Shown: positions 10,048 to 21,604, counted from the first letter of the stretch. The stretch is 64,000 bases of DNA from CAWJPW01 sp963844845 (GCA_963844845.1 CAWJPW010000005.1:124001-188000), one strand, 5' to 3'. Numbers and translations: made by a program. Notes: generated from the letters alone by a model not told the origin.

Positions 10048-10694
10048 GAGGCGGCCGCCACGCCCACCGTGAAGGCCAACAGGAGCTGTCCCGCGTAGTA
10101 CGCCGGCAGTCCCCAGGCCCGGTTGAGGAAGGCCCGCCGCACGAAGCGGTCCCGCGCCACCGACAGGTCCGAGAGGTAGAAGAGCACCGCCCCGACAGCG
10201 ATGCGGGGATCGGCCCCGCCCTCCACGGTCACCGCGAGCGCGCCCCACACCATCACGGAGATCACCACGACGTAGGCCAGTACCGCCGAGCGCAGCGATC
10301 CGAGATGTGGCCACAGCCAGCCCGTGGCGAGCGCCGCCGCAGCCACCACCGGCGCCAGCCAGCGCCACGACCATGACGAGGCGGGCAGGATGCTGTGGAA
10401 CGCGACGATGTAGGCGACATGGCCAAGGAGGAAGGTCACGAGTCCGGGGAGAAAGAGGCGCTCGGAGAGGAGCAGCAGGTCACCGGCGAAGCAGAACCCG
10501 AGGGCCACGAGCACCCATGCGCCGTAGGTATCACCGGCCGCGAAGCGGAGGGCGGCTACGGCAACGAAGACCAGCGAGGCAAAGGTCTTGGAGACGGCCC
10601 GCAGCACGCTGTGGCCCGCGCGCTCGGCGACGAGGAGGGAGGCCACCGCCCCGCCCATCGCACCCAATGCCAGCCAGCCAACAGCAGTATCCAT
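10044..10694 (-). CDS. YhhN/TMEM86 family membrane protein (lysoplasmalogenase-like)
   Basis: A 216-residue protein with about eight hydrophobic helices. Seen: FCFAGDLLLLSERLFLPG and YLSDLSVARDRFVRR, the two aspartate-bearing motifs of the YhhN family, whose mammalian member TMEM86B hydrolyses the vinyl ether of lysoplasmalogens. Start at 10694 chosen because MDTAVGWLALG begins the first helix; the longer frame adds a non-hydrophobic tail that overlaps the saccharopine-like gene. It is followed by two membrane paralogues with 4- and 8-bp overlaps, suggesting envelope-lipid work in common. Bacterial substrate not established. Confidence 0.82.
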   Translation of the reverse strand: MDTAVGWLALGAMGGAVASLLVAERAGHSVLRAVSKTFASLVFVAVAALRFAAGDTYGAWVLVALGFCFAGDLLLLSERLFLPGLVTFLLGHVAYIVAFHSILPASSWSWRWLAPVVAAAALATGWLWPHLGSLRSAVLAYVVVISVMVWGALAVTVEGGADPRIAVGAVLFYLSDLSVARDRFVRRAFLNRAWGLPAYYAGQLLLAFTVGVAAAS

Positions 10695-10708
10695 GGCCCC
10701 TCCGACGG

Positions 10709-11854
10709 TTAGTCTGCCAGCTCCTCCTCGTGCTCGTGGAAGAGAACGTTGCGCTCGGCCAGGCGATCCATGACAAAGCGATAGCACTCGGCGGAGCGAC
10801 CGAGGACCTCGGGTGGCGCCACTCCCGGTTCACTCCAGAGCCCGGCGGCCATTGCCCGCACCACCGCGCTGCAGGTGTAGCCGGTGGTCCGGGCCATCGA
10901 AGTGGCGCCGGTCACGGGGTCGAGGCGGTCGAGGAGATCCCAGCTGCGACGTATGCGACGACCCCCGCGCCTTCCCTCGACCTCCACCCGCATCACCGTG
11001 AGGTCTTCCTCGCCCGGCTGCAGCTGCCAGGCTGGGAAGAGCAGGCGGGCGGTGAGGTCCAGGGGGCATACCTTCGCGTCGCCCACCGCGACCGGCTCCT
11101 CGCCAAAGAAGCCGGTGTCGCGCAGCATGCGCATGCGCTCGGCGTGACCCGGGTAACGGAGCGTCTTCTCCTTCATGAATGGGATGTCCGGCATGGTGGT
11201 GACGAGGGTCCGCAGCCCATCGCTGTTGAATGCCTCCAGGGTGCCGACGCCGGCGAAGTCCATCAGCTCCAGCTCCGAGAGCGCCGGTCGGACCACCACC
11301 TCGCCGTGCTCCACCAGACGCGCCGGCCGGGTGTACTCGGCGATGACGTCGATGGGAGAGAAGACCGCGCGGTACTCGTACGGCCAGCGACGCTCCACCG
11401 GCAGACCACCCACATAGCAGGTGAAGCGCTCCACCGCTTCAAAGGTGGCGGCGACGTGACCGAGGATGAGGTTGCCACAGCCCGGAGAGACACCGCAGTC
11501 CACCAGCACCGGTACACCCTGCGTCCGGGCGGCTCGGTCGAGGCGGAAGGGATCCTCCTCGAAGAACGAGATGTCCACCACCGGCACGCGCGCCTCGATG
11601 AGGGCCGCCACGGTGGCGAAGCCCATGGGTCCCGGCACCGCCCCCACCGCCAGGTCGAAGCCTTCCGCCACCCGCCGTACCTCGGCGGGATCGGAGAGGT
11701 CGGCGAGCAACGGACGGACGCCGAGGCGGCCGGCGAGCTCGTCGAGCCGTTCCCGTGAGACGTCGGCCACCGTCACCCCCCAGCCGTCCTCCGCCACCAG
11801 GTCCTGGGCGATGGTTCCGCCAACCCGTCCGCCACCGAGCACCACCACGCGCAT
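10709..11854 (-). CDS. Saccharopine dehydrogenase family NAD(P)-dependent oxidoreductase
   Basis: Cytosolic Rossmann enzyme of 381 residues. Seen: MRVVVLGGGRVGGTIAQDL at the N-terminus (GxGxxG), VDCGVSPGCGNLILGH around residues 125-140 and a C-terminal half with the alpha/beta substrate domain of saccharopine/lysine 6-dehydrogenases. The family acts on lysine-derived imino acids, but also includes carboxynorspermidine synthase, so the exact reaction cannot be told. It starts 14 bp upstream of the yhhN-like gene. Its leader, read towards the gene, contains octamer and heptamer repeats. Confidence 0.8.
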   Translation of the reverse strand: MRVVVLGGGRVGGTIAQDLVAEDGWGVTVADVSRERLDELAGRLGVRPLLADLSDPAEVRRVAEGFDLAVGAVPGPMGFATVAALIEARVPVVDISFFEEDPFRLDRAARTQGVPVLVDCGVSPGCGNLILGHVAATFEAVERFTCYVGGLPVERRWPYEYRAVFSPIDVIAEYTRPARLVEHGEVVVRPALSELELMDFAGVGTLEAFNSDGLRTLVTTMPDIPFMKEKTLRYPGHAERMRMLRDTGFFGEEPVAVGDAKVCPLDLTARLLFPAWQLQPGEEDLTVMRVEVEGRRGGRRIRRSWDLLDRLDPVTGATSMARTTGYTCSAVVRAMAAGLWSEPGVAPPEVLGRSAECYRFVMDRLAERNVLFHEHEEELAD

Positions 11855-11902
11855 CGCAGCCTCCCCACCGGGCGTTCTTGCGCCCCGCAGCTTTCAGGAG
11901 GG

Positions 11903-11964
11903 TAAAGAGTAAGGAGTGAAGAGTAAAGAGTCTCCCACCAGTGAGGAGGTGATGAAGTGATGAG
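11903..11964 (-). repeat. Tandem heptamer and octamer repeats upstream of the saccharopine-like gene
   Basis: Read on the minus strand, towards the gene starting at 11854, the tract is CTCATCAC, TTCATCAC, CTCCTCAC (11941-11964), then a 10-bp spacer, then CTCTTTA, CTCTTCA, CTCCTTA, CTCTTTA (11903-11930). The same octamer occurs in the same orientation relative to transcription before imuA (12410-12425) and imuB (13679-13694). Confidence 0.65.
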
Positions 11965-12087
11965 GTGCCCGCACCCGCCCCTCGACCTTGAAGGCCGAAT
12001 CTCAAGCGGATGATATCAGCGTGCAGCTGTCCCACCAGCGAAGGCAGGTAGGGGATTTTCTGGAGAACAGAGCGCTTCGGCGGGCGT

Positions 12088-12159
12088 GCCAGCCCTGACA
12101 GCTTTCCTGGAGCGCGTTCTCATTGGCGTATGCGCATACGGAAAGGTGTCAGGGCTGGC
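12088..12159. repeat. Inverted repeat, 20-bp arms with one mismatch around a nested palindrome
   Basis: The left arm at 12088-12107 begins GCCAGCCCTGACA; the right arm at 12140-12159 is its complement except for one position. The 32-bp loop contains CGTATGCGCATACG (12127-12140), itself a perfect palindrome that touches the right arm. There is no T-tract. The extent and nesting fit a small palindromic interspersed element better than a terminator. Confidence 0.5.
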
Positions 12160-12286
12160 TCCCACGGCCTTTGACGATCGGAGAACTGGCTCCGGGAGCG
12201 AAGGAGGCGTCTCGGCGAAGGGCCTGAAGGAGGCCGTGATGCCGTCAGGCAGTTGACATCGTTGCCCCCTTCGGGACCGAGCCGAC

Positions 12287-12309
12287 GCACGGCGGCTTTG
12301 CCGCCGTGC
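12287..12309. repeat. Perfect 10-bp hairpin with TTT loop
   Basis: GCACGGCGGC, TTT, GCCGCCGTGC. A very stable stem about 150 bp upstream of the imuA promoter, not followed by a T-tract in either direction. It could be a factor-assisted terminator insulating the cassette. Confidence 0.4.
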
Positions 12310-12462
12310 GGGCGCCGGAGCCTCGCAGCAGGAATCGCTCCGGAGGGCTAGCGCGCCCGCCGGAGCGTCCTGTCCTCCGGAGCGGCCTCGGGCTTCCTTC
12401 GCCACAAACCCCATCACCTCGTCACCCGGCAGATGAACGGAAGCAAAGGCTGACCCCGAAGC

Positions 12463-12491
12463 TTGATTTATGCTTTATTTACACCTACATT
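12463..12491 (+). promoter_or_regulatory. Sigma70-type promoter for imuA
   Basis: TTGATT at 12463-12468, a 17-bp spacer and TACATT at 12486-12491, in the most AT-rich stretch of the region. Predicted start of transcription near 12498, about 65 bp before the imuA GTG. No LexA box type that I know (CTG-N10-CAG, GAAC-N4-GTTC, GTTC-N7-GTTC) was found over it. Confidence 0.5.
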
Positions 12492-12563
12492 GAAAGATAC
12501 CCCCTGCGGGGCGAAAGCGTGGCGATGATGAAACCGGAACGCACAAGGACGCAAGGAGATGAA

Positions 12564-13361
12564 GTGACGAAGCGTCGTTCGCAGGGCGGCCTCGCGGCGC
12601 TCGAGGCCGCCCTGCCGGCCGAGCTCCGCGGCACCCTGTGCAGCGCCGGCGAGCTGATGCGACGGCGCCAGGTGGCCTTAGGCCGCGAGCACCTGACCAC
12701 CGGCGTACCCTCCCTCGATGGCCTCCTCGGCGGCGGGCTCCCCCGCGGTGCCCTGGTGGAGCTGGTGGGGCGCGGCTCATGCGGGCGGTTCGCCGCGGTG
12801 CTGGCGACACTGGCCGCCGCCACCGGCGCCGGCGAGACGGCGGCTCTGGTGGACCTGGGCGGCCAGCTCGACCCCCGTGCCGCCGTGGCGGCCGGAGTAC
12901 AGCTGGAGCGGCTGCTGTGGCTGCGGCCGCGCTGGCTGCCCGACGCTGCTGCCGCCGCCGAGACCCTCGTCGGTACCGGCTTTGCCGTGGTGGTACTGGA
13001 CGCCGGTTTGCCGCCGCTGCGGGGACGAACCGCCGCAGCCGCCTGGCTGCGCCTGGCCCGTGCCGCCGCCGGTCACGACGCCGCGGTGCTGGTGGCGGCA
13101 CCCTACCGCCTCAGCGGACCGGCCGCCCGCGCAGTGGTGACAGTGGGCCGGGGCCGCCCCCGCTGGCACGGCACCTCTCCCGCCTATCGGGTGCTGGCCG
13201 GGATCGAGACCCGCCTCCTGCTGACCAAGCGTCGGGGAATCGCCCCCGGTGAGACCGGCACGGCCGCGTTCCTCCTCCCCGAGGCGGCCGCGACGATCGA
13301 AACGCCGAGACCGCGCGCGACGGAAGAGCGGCGGCGCACCGCTGCAGGAGAGCGTAGATGA
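12564..13361 (+). CDS. imuA: ImuA-like (RecA/SulA-like) component of the mutagenesis cassette
   Basis: RecA-fold protein of 265 residues that, in known cassettes, works with ImuB and DnaE2 in damage-induced translesion synthesis. Seen: LTTGVPSLDGLLGGGLPRGALVELVG, the entry to a RecA core, at about residues 38-63, then a degenerate P-loop (GRGSCGR, lacking GKT/S) and VDLGGQLDPRAA. The GTG at 12564 is chosen over the upstream ATGs at 12525/12528 because AAGGAGAT ends 4 bases before it. imuB follows only after 366 bp, a wide gap for this operon. Loss of the Walker lysine suggests no ATP hydrolysis, which is usual in ImuA. Confidence 0.82.
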   Translation: MTKRRSQGGLAALEAALPAELRGTLCSAGELMRRRQVALGREHLTTGVPSLDGLLGGGLPRGALVELVGRGSCGRFAAVLATLAAATGAGETAALVDLGGQLDPRAAVAAGVQLERLLWLRPRWLPDAAAAAETLVGTGFAVVVLDAGLPPLRGRTAAAAWLRLARAAAGHDAAVLVAAPYRLSGPAARAVVTVGRGRPRWHGTSPAYRVLAGIETRLLLTKRRGIAPGETGTAAFLLPEAAATIETPRPRATEERRRTAAGERR

Positions 13362-13727
13362 ATCTCGCCAGCTGTCCTTCCCCGCGAGCCCCGATCCTCC
13401 CAGAGCGGTCCCTGCTGCGTGGTTCCGCCGCCGAGGCGTCTACTCAGTCGCTGCGGCCACTGCTGCGGAGGGTCGTACCCGTGCGGAGCCACCCTTGACG
13501 TTTCTCGCGGCCACGTTCGGACCGAGAAGGCGCTTCAGGGAAGACGTCAAGGATGGCACCGCCGCCCGACGTCCCCTGCTCCGAAGCGGTCTCGGCTCTC
13601 CCCTCCCCACACGCCCAGCTCTGTCGTCACATGGTGGGGCTGGCGGACTCTTCACGCTTTACCGGGCGGGTGGGAGCCCTCATCACCTCATCACCTCACG
13701 AGCGTCCTCTCCCGTGCCCCGCCCGTC
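13362..13727 (+). other. 366-bp gap between imuA and imuB, no gene seen
   Basis: Open frames here lack coding character. It contains a nested stem: CCTTGACGT (13493-13501) pairs with ACGTCAAGG (13544-13552), and inside it TTCTCG (13502-13507) pairs with CGAGAA (13523-13528). Near the end are two CTCATCAC octamers (13679-13694), 33 bp before the imuB ATG. No clear promoter was found. Confidence 0.5.
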
Positions 13728-15266
13728 ATGACCCGCATTCTCTGCCTCTCCATCCCCCTCTTCCCGCTGGCGGCACGGCTGCGCTCGGAACCCGAGCTCA
13801 GCGACGAGGCGGTGGCGGTGTGCGAAGGCAACGACGGCGCCGCCCGGGTGGTGGCGGCCACCCGCCGCGCCCGGGTGGCCGGCGTCCGCCCGGGGATGGG
13901 ACTCAGCCAGGCACGGGCGCTGCTGCCGAGGCTCATCGCCCGCGGCCGCGACGCGGTGGCCGAGGCCGCGGCGCGCGAGGCGCTGATGGAGGCGGCGGGC
14001 AGCGTTTCGCCCCGGGTGGAGGACACGGGTGGCGATACCGCCTTTGCCGAGGTCTCGGGCATGGAGCGCCTCTTCCCCGGCCCCGATGGCGAGCAGGAGC
14101 TCGCTGCAGCCGCCGTGCGGACCGCCCGGCAGTTGCAGCTCCCGGTCCGCGCCGGGCTCGCCGCCAGCAAGCTCGCCGCCCGGGTGGCGGCCGGCTTTCC
14201 GCCCACGGTGGTGCCGGCCGGAAGCGAGGCCGCGTTCCTCGCCCCCCTTCCGCTGGAGCGTCTGGAGGCCGACGCCCGCATTCTGGAGACCCTCCACCGT
14301 TGGGGGATCCGCCGGGTGGGCGAGCTCGCCCGCCTCCCGGCTGGGGAGGTGACGGCGCGGCTTGGGCCGGCCGGGCTGGCTCTGCACCGCGCCGCCCGCG
14401 GCATCGACCCCGGCCCGCTGGTGCCCTCGCCGCCGCCGGCGGTGCTGGGCGAGGGGATGGAGCTGGAGTGGCCGGTGGTGGCGCTGGCGCCTTTCCTGGC
14501 GGCCCTGGAGGGGGCGCTGGAGCGCCTGCGCGGACGCCTGGAGCGCCAGGGGCAGGCCTGCGCCGTCCTCGAGGTCGAGCTCGTGCTGGAACCGGAGGGA
14601 ACGGTGCGCCGCACCGTGCACCTGCCCGCTCCCACCGTAGAGGTGGCGACCCTGAGCGAGCTGGTGCGCCTCGAGCTGGAGGCACACCCTCCGGGCGGCC
14701 CAGTGACCGCCTTCACCTGCCTCGCCCATCCCGGTGCCCGTCGTCGCGCCCAGCTCACTCTCTTCGGCCCCGCCGAGGTCCACCCGGACCGCCTGGCCAC
14801 AGCGGTGGCCCGTCTGGCGGCCCGTCTCGGCCCGGGGGCAGTGGGCTCACCGCGCCCGCTGGACGACCACCGCCCGGAGGCGGTGACCACGGTTCCCTTC
14901 GACCCGCCGCCACCACCCACCGTGCGCCGTTCGCCCTGTCGCGGCCGCGGCCTGCTGGCGGTGCGGGTGCTGCGGCCGCCGGTGCCCCTGGAGGTCATCA
15001 CCCGACACTCCTCCGCCCCCTGCGCCCCGGCGATACCGGTGGAGGCCTTTCGCCCGGTCTCGCTGCAGTCCGAGAGCGGGGCGGCGCCGCGCATCCAGGG
15101 GCTGGTGCGGGTGGCGGCGGGGCCGTGGCGGCTGGAAGAAGGCTGGTGGCGGGACGACCCCAGCGATCGCGAGTACTGGGACGTGGAGCTGGCGGGCGGC
15201 GACCTCTATCGGATCTACCGGGACGCCGGCAGCGGCGACTGGTTCGCGGACGGCCTCTATGACTAG
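13728..15266 (+). CDS. imuB: ImuB, Y-family DNA polymerase homologue (probably inactive)
   Basis: Y-family polymerase-like protein of 512 residues that acts as the hub linking DnaE2 to the sliding clamp. Seen: MTRILCLSIPLFPLAARL at the N-terminus, where active polymerases have a catalytic Asp (VDMDxFF); VEDTGGDTAFAEVSGMERLFPG where they have SIDE; then a helix-hairpin-helix region (LHRWGIRRVGELARLPAGEVTARLG, given here only by position about 188-212) and a little-finger-like domain. Both acidic clusters are missing, the ImuB hallmark. The longer upstream frame is rejected, since the ATG at 13728 starts the family's first strand. It overlaps dnaE2 by 8 bp. Confidence 0.87.
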   Translation: MTRILCLSIPLFPLAARLRSEPELSDEAVAVCEGNDGAARVVAATRRARVAGVRPGMGLSQARALLPRLIARGRDAVAEAAAREALMEAAGSVSPRVEDTGGDTAFAEVSGMERLFPGPDGEQELAAAAVRTARQLQLPVRAGLAASKLAARVAAGFPPTVVPAGSEAAFLAPLPLERLEADARILETLHRWGIRRVGELARLPAGEVTARLGPAGLALHRAARGIDPGPLVPSPPPAVLGEGMELEWPVVALAPFLAALEGALERLRGRLERQGQACAVLEVELVLEPEGTVRRTVHLPAPTVEVATLSELVRLELEAHPPGGPVTAFTCLAHPGARRRAQLTLFGPAEVHPDRLATAVARLAARLGPGAVGSPRPLDDHRPEAVTTVPFDPPPPPTVRRSPCRGRGLLAVRVLRPPVPLEVITRHSSAPCAPAIPVEAFRPVSLQSESGAAPRIQGLVRVAAGPWRLEEGWWRDDPSDREYWDVELAGGDLYRIYRDAGSGDWFADGLYD

Positions 15267-18200
15267 CCGGCGGAGCGAGCCCTGGGCGGAGCTGCACTGC
15301 CTCTCGGCCTTCTCCTTCCTCGAGGGGGTCTCGGAACCGGAAACCCTGGTGGAGCAGGCGGCGACGCTGGGGATCGGCACGCTGGCCCTCACCGACCGCA
15401 ACGGGGTGTACGGCGCGCCGCGTCTGTGGAAGGCGGCCCGCGCCGCCGGCATCACGCCCCTGGTGGGAGCCGAGGTGGTGCTGGACGACACCCCCGCCGG
15501 CTGGGCTGCCGACCTCGCGACCCCGGCCACCGAAGATCACGGATCCCCTCCCCCACCCCGCCGCGGTCCCCTCGGTCTGGTGCCCGAACCGCCGCCTCCC
15601 GGCACACCGCTGCCGCGTCTCACGCTGCTGGCCGCCGACCGGTGCGGTTACCGCAGCCTCTGCCGCCTCCTCACCACGGCGGCGCGCGGCCGGCCCAAGG
15701 GCAAGGCCCGCGCCACCTGGGGAATGGTGGAGCACCACGCCGCGGGCCTGCACTGCCTCACCGGCGGCGCCGAGGGGCTGCTCGCCGCCGCCCTCTCAGG
15801 CGGCGGTCTCGCGCCGGCCCGGCGGCGCCTCGAGCGTCTCGCCGCCCTCTTCCCCGGCCGTCTCCACGTGGAGCTCCAGCGTCATCACCTACGCAACGAG
15901 GAGCACCGCAACCAGGCCCTGGTGGAGCTGGCTCGTGGTTGCCGCCTGCCCCTGATGGCGAGCAACGGGGTGCGCTGGGCGCAGCGCGAGGACGCCCCCC
16001 TGGGCGACGTTTTCACCTGCATCCGCGAGGGTACGCCCCTGGCGCGGGCGGGTCGTCTGCTTGTCGCCCAGCGCGAGCGGCATCTGAAGGGTCCGGACGA
16101 GATGGCCGCTCTCTTCGCCGACCTCCCGGCGGCCCTGGCGGGAACGGCGGAGCTGGCAGCCCGGCTCGACTTCACCCTCGACGATCTCGGCTACTGTTTT
16201 CCGGACTACCCTTTGCCTCCGAGCGAGACGCCGGCCTCGCACCTGCGTACGGTGACCTGGAACGGGGCGCGGGCCCGCTTCCGCCCCCTCACCGCCAGGG
16301 CCCAGCGACAGCTGGAGCGTGAGCTCGACCTCATCGAGAAGCTCGACCTCGCCGGCTACTTCCTCATCGTCTGGGACATCGTGCGGTTCTGTCAGAGCGA
16401 GGGGATTCTGGTGCAGGGCCGCGGCTCTGCGGCCAACAGCGCGGTGTGCTACGCCCTCTCCATCACCGCGGTCGACCCGGTGAAGATGGAGCTGCTGTTC
16501 GAGCGCTTCCTTTCGGAGGAGCGCGGCGAGTGGCCGGACATCGACCTCGATCTTCCATCGGGCGATCAGCGCGAGAAGGTGATCCAGTACGTGTACCAGC
16601 GCTACGGCCCGCACGGCGCCGGCATGACCGCGGTTGTGTCCACCTACCGCGGGCGCTCGGCGGCGCGCGAGCTGGCCAAGGTGCTGGGGCTCTCGGCCGA
16701 GCAGGGCGACCGCTTGTCGCGCCAGCTCGGGCGCCACGCCGCCTTCGAGTTCTCCGAGGGGACGCGGGACATGGACGCGGAGCTCGAGGCCGCCGGCCTC
16801 GACCCGGAGGCGACGGTGGCCGGCACCTTCAAGGACCTCTGGTGGCGGATGCAGAACCTTCCCCGCCACCTCGGCCAGCACTCGGGCGGCATGGTGGTGG
16901 CCGCCGGCCGCCTCGACGAGGTGGTGCCGCTGGAGCCGGCGGCCATGGCGGGGCGTACGGTCATCCAGTGGGACAAGGACGACTGCGCCGACCTCGGCCT
17001 CATCAAGGTGGATCTCCTGGGGTTGGGGATGCTGGCCGCCTTAGAGGAGGCGGTGCCCATGATCCGCGCCCACGAGGGCGTCGAGGTGGATCTCGCCCAC
17101 CTTCCCCCCGACGACCCCGCAACCTACGCCATGATCCGCCGTGCCGACACCGTCGGGGTGTTCCAGATCGAGAGCCGGGCGCAGATGGCGTCGCTGCCGC
17201 GCAACGCCCCCGAGCGCTTCTACGACCTGGTGGTACAGGTGGCGATCATCCGCCCCGGTCCCATCGTCGGCAACCTCACCAACCCCTACCTGGAGCGGCG
17301 CCAGGGGCTGCAGGAGGTGTGCTACCCCCACCCCAGTCTGGAGCCGATCCTCAAGCGCACCCTGGGCGTGCCCCTCTTCCAGGAGCAACTGCTGCGCGTC
17401 GCCATGGTCGCCGCCGGCTTCTCCGGCGGCGAGGCCGAGGAGCTGCGCCGGGCCATGGGCTTCAAGCGTTCGCGCGAGCGCATGCAGGCCATCGAAGCCA
17501 AGCTGCGCCGCGGCATGGCCGAACGCGGCCTCGACGGGGCTGCCCAGGAGGAGGTCGTCCGCGCCATCACCTCCTTCGCCCTGTACGGCTTCCCCGAGTC
17601 CCACGCCGCCAGCTTCGCCCTCATCGTCTACGCCAGCGCCTACCTCAAGGCTCACCACCCCGCCGCCTTCTACGCCGCCCTGCTCAACGCCTGGCCCATG
17701 GGCTTCTACCACCCCTCCACCCTGGTCAAGGACGCCCAGCGCCACGGTGTCGAGGTGCGCCCCGTGGACGTGCAGCGCTCCGGCTGGCGGTGCCGGCTCG
17801 AGGACGGCGCGGTGCGGCTCGGGTCGCGCTTCGTCAAGGGCTTCGGCCGCATCGCCGGCCTCGCCGTCCAGGTCGAGCAGGCGAGGCGCCCGTTCACCGA
17901 TACCGCCGACCTCGCCGGCCGCTGCGGCCTCGGCGAGGGAGAGCTGGCCCGCCTCGCCCACGTGGGTGCGCTGGCGCCGCTGGGGCTGGCCCGGCGCCAG
18001 GCCCTCTGGCAGGTGGCCGAGGTGGCGCGGCGCTCGGGGCCGCTGTTCCGAGGTTTGGCGCCGATTGCGGCGTCGCCGCTGCCCGAGATGACCCCATGGG
18101 AGGGCACCCTGGCCGACTACGCCGGCACCCACCTCACCGTAGGGCCCCATCTCATGGCCCACCTCAGGCCGCGGCTACGCCGTGAAGGCGTCTGCTCCAC

Positions 18201-18501
18201 CGGTGAGCTCGAGCGCCTGCCCGACGGCAGCCGGGTGCGCACCGCCGGGGTGGTGATCGTGCGGCAGCGGCCGGCCACCGCCAAGGGCTTCGTGTTCATG
18301 ACCCTCGAGGACGAGGAGGGCATGGTCCAGGCGATCGTCCGCCCCGACCTCTTCCGCAGCCAGCGCGCCCTCATCGTCGGTGCGCCGGTGCTCGAGGTCG
18401 AGGGCATCCTGCAGCTGCGCGGCGGCACGCCGTCGGTGAAGGCCGAGCGCTTCCGCCGCCTCGAGGTGGCGGCCCCCGATCTCTCCCACGACTTCCACTA
18501 A
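15259..18501 (+). CDS. dnaE2: Error-prone DNA polymerase III alpha subunit DnaE2 (ImuC)
   Basis: Catalytic polymerase of the ImuABC translesion system. Seen in 1080 residues: an N-terminal PHP domain (AELHCLSAFSFLEG, LALTDRNGVYG), the C-family polymerase core with VQGRGSAANSAVCY and the catalytic PDIDLDLPSG, a thumb with GFPESHAASFALIVYASAYLK, a helix-hairpin-helix region and an OB fold near the C-terminus (VIVRQRPATAKGFVFMTLEDE). That length and the lack of a long C-terminal tail separate DnaE2 from replicative DnaE1 (about 1160). The ATG lies inside the end of imuB (ATGACTAG). Confidence 0.95.
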   Translation: MTSRRSEPWAELHCLSAFSFLEGVSEPETLVEQAATLGIGTLALTDRNGVYGAPRLWKAARAAGITPLVGAEVVLDDTPAGWAADLATPATEDHGSPPPPRRGPLGLVPEPPPPGTPLPRLTLLAADRCGYRSLCRLLTTAARGRPKGKARATWGMVEHHAAGLHCLTGGAEGLLAAALSGGGLAPARRRLERLAALFPGRLHVELQRHHLRNEEHRNQALVELARGCRLPLMASNGVRWAQREDAPLGDVFTCIREGTPLARAGRLLVAQRERHLKGPDEMAALFADLPAALAGTAELAARLDFTLDDLGYCFPDYPLPPSETPASHLRTVTWNGARARFRPLTARAQRQLERELDLIEKLDLAGYFLIVWDIVRFCQSEGILVQGRGSAANSAVCYALSITAVDPVKMELLFERFLSEERGEWPDIDLDLPSGDQREKVIQYVYQRYGPHGAGMTAVVSTYRGRSAARELAKVLGLSAEQGDRLSRQLGRHAAFEFSEGTRDMDAELEAAGLDPEATVAGTFKDLWWRMQNLPRHLGQHSGGMVVAAGRLDEVVPLEPAAMAGRTVIQWDKDDCADLGLIKVDLLGLGMLAALEEAVPMIRAHEGVEVDLAHLPPDDPATYAMIRRADTVGVFQIESRAQMASLPRNAPERFYDLVVQVAIIRPGPIVGNLTNPYLERRQGLQEVCYPHPSLEPILKRTLGVPLFQEQLLRVAMVAAGFSGGEAEELRRAMGFKRSRERMQAIEAKLRRGMAERGLDGAAQEEVVRAITSFALYGFPESHAASFALIVYASAYLKAHHPAAFYAALLNAWPMGFYHPSTLVKDAQRHGVEVRPVDVQRSGWRCRLEDGAVRLGSRFVKGFGRIAGLAVQVEQARRPFTDTADLAGRCGLGEGELARLAHVGALAPLGLARRQALWQVAEVARRSGPLFRGLAPIAASPLPEMTPWEGTLADYAGTHLTVGPHLMAHLRPRLRREGVCSTGELERLPDGSRVRTAGVVIVRQRPATAKGFVFMTLEDEEGMVQAIVRPDLFRSQRALIVGAPVLEVEGILQLRGGTPSVKAERFRRLEVAAPDLSHDFH

Positions 18502-18629
18502 GCGGCAGTCTCGAGGATCACTATTGACAACACCCTGACGGAGTCAGGCTGGCGTCCCGGGGCCGCGTGTGTCAGTCTTGATCGACACCTCGTTGGAGGG
18601 CCGAGGAGAGTGGGAGCGACAGGGGGCTC

Positions 18630-21604
<2,975 letters not shown>

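Larger units (their letters stand above)
11855..12563. other. 709-bp intergenic region with short tandem repeats and several inverted repeats
   Basis: No convincing gene. It holds, in order: four 7-bp units at 11903-11930 (TAAAGAG, TAAGGAG, TGAAGAG, TAAAGAG), three 8-bp units at 11941-11964 (GTGAGGAG, GTGATGAA, GTGATGAG), a 20-bp inverted repeat at 12088-12159, a hairpin at 12287-12309, two 8-bp units at 12410-12425 (CCCATCAC, CTCGTCAC), and the promoter at 12463-12491 with the leader of imuA. An open frame on the minus strand at 12016-12417 has no domain-like composition and is disregarded. Confidence 0.6.

Noticed and set aside
12016..12417. 133-residue frame on the minus strand in the intergenic region
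   Set aside because: It crosses the 20-bp inverted repeat and a hairpin, has no ribosome site and no protein-like pattern.
12440..12530. LexA operator at the imuA promoter
   Set aside because: Looked for the enterobacterial, Gram-positive and alphaproteobacterial types; none is present. The AT-rich TTGATTTATGCTTTATTTA stretch has near-repeats but no dyad.
18524..18552. TTGACA upstream of the propeller-GGDEF gene as a promoter
   Set aside because: A perfect -35 box, but nothing like a -10 lies 16-19 bp downstream; CCTGAC-GGA-GTCAGG (18534-18548) occupies that space instead.
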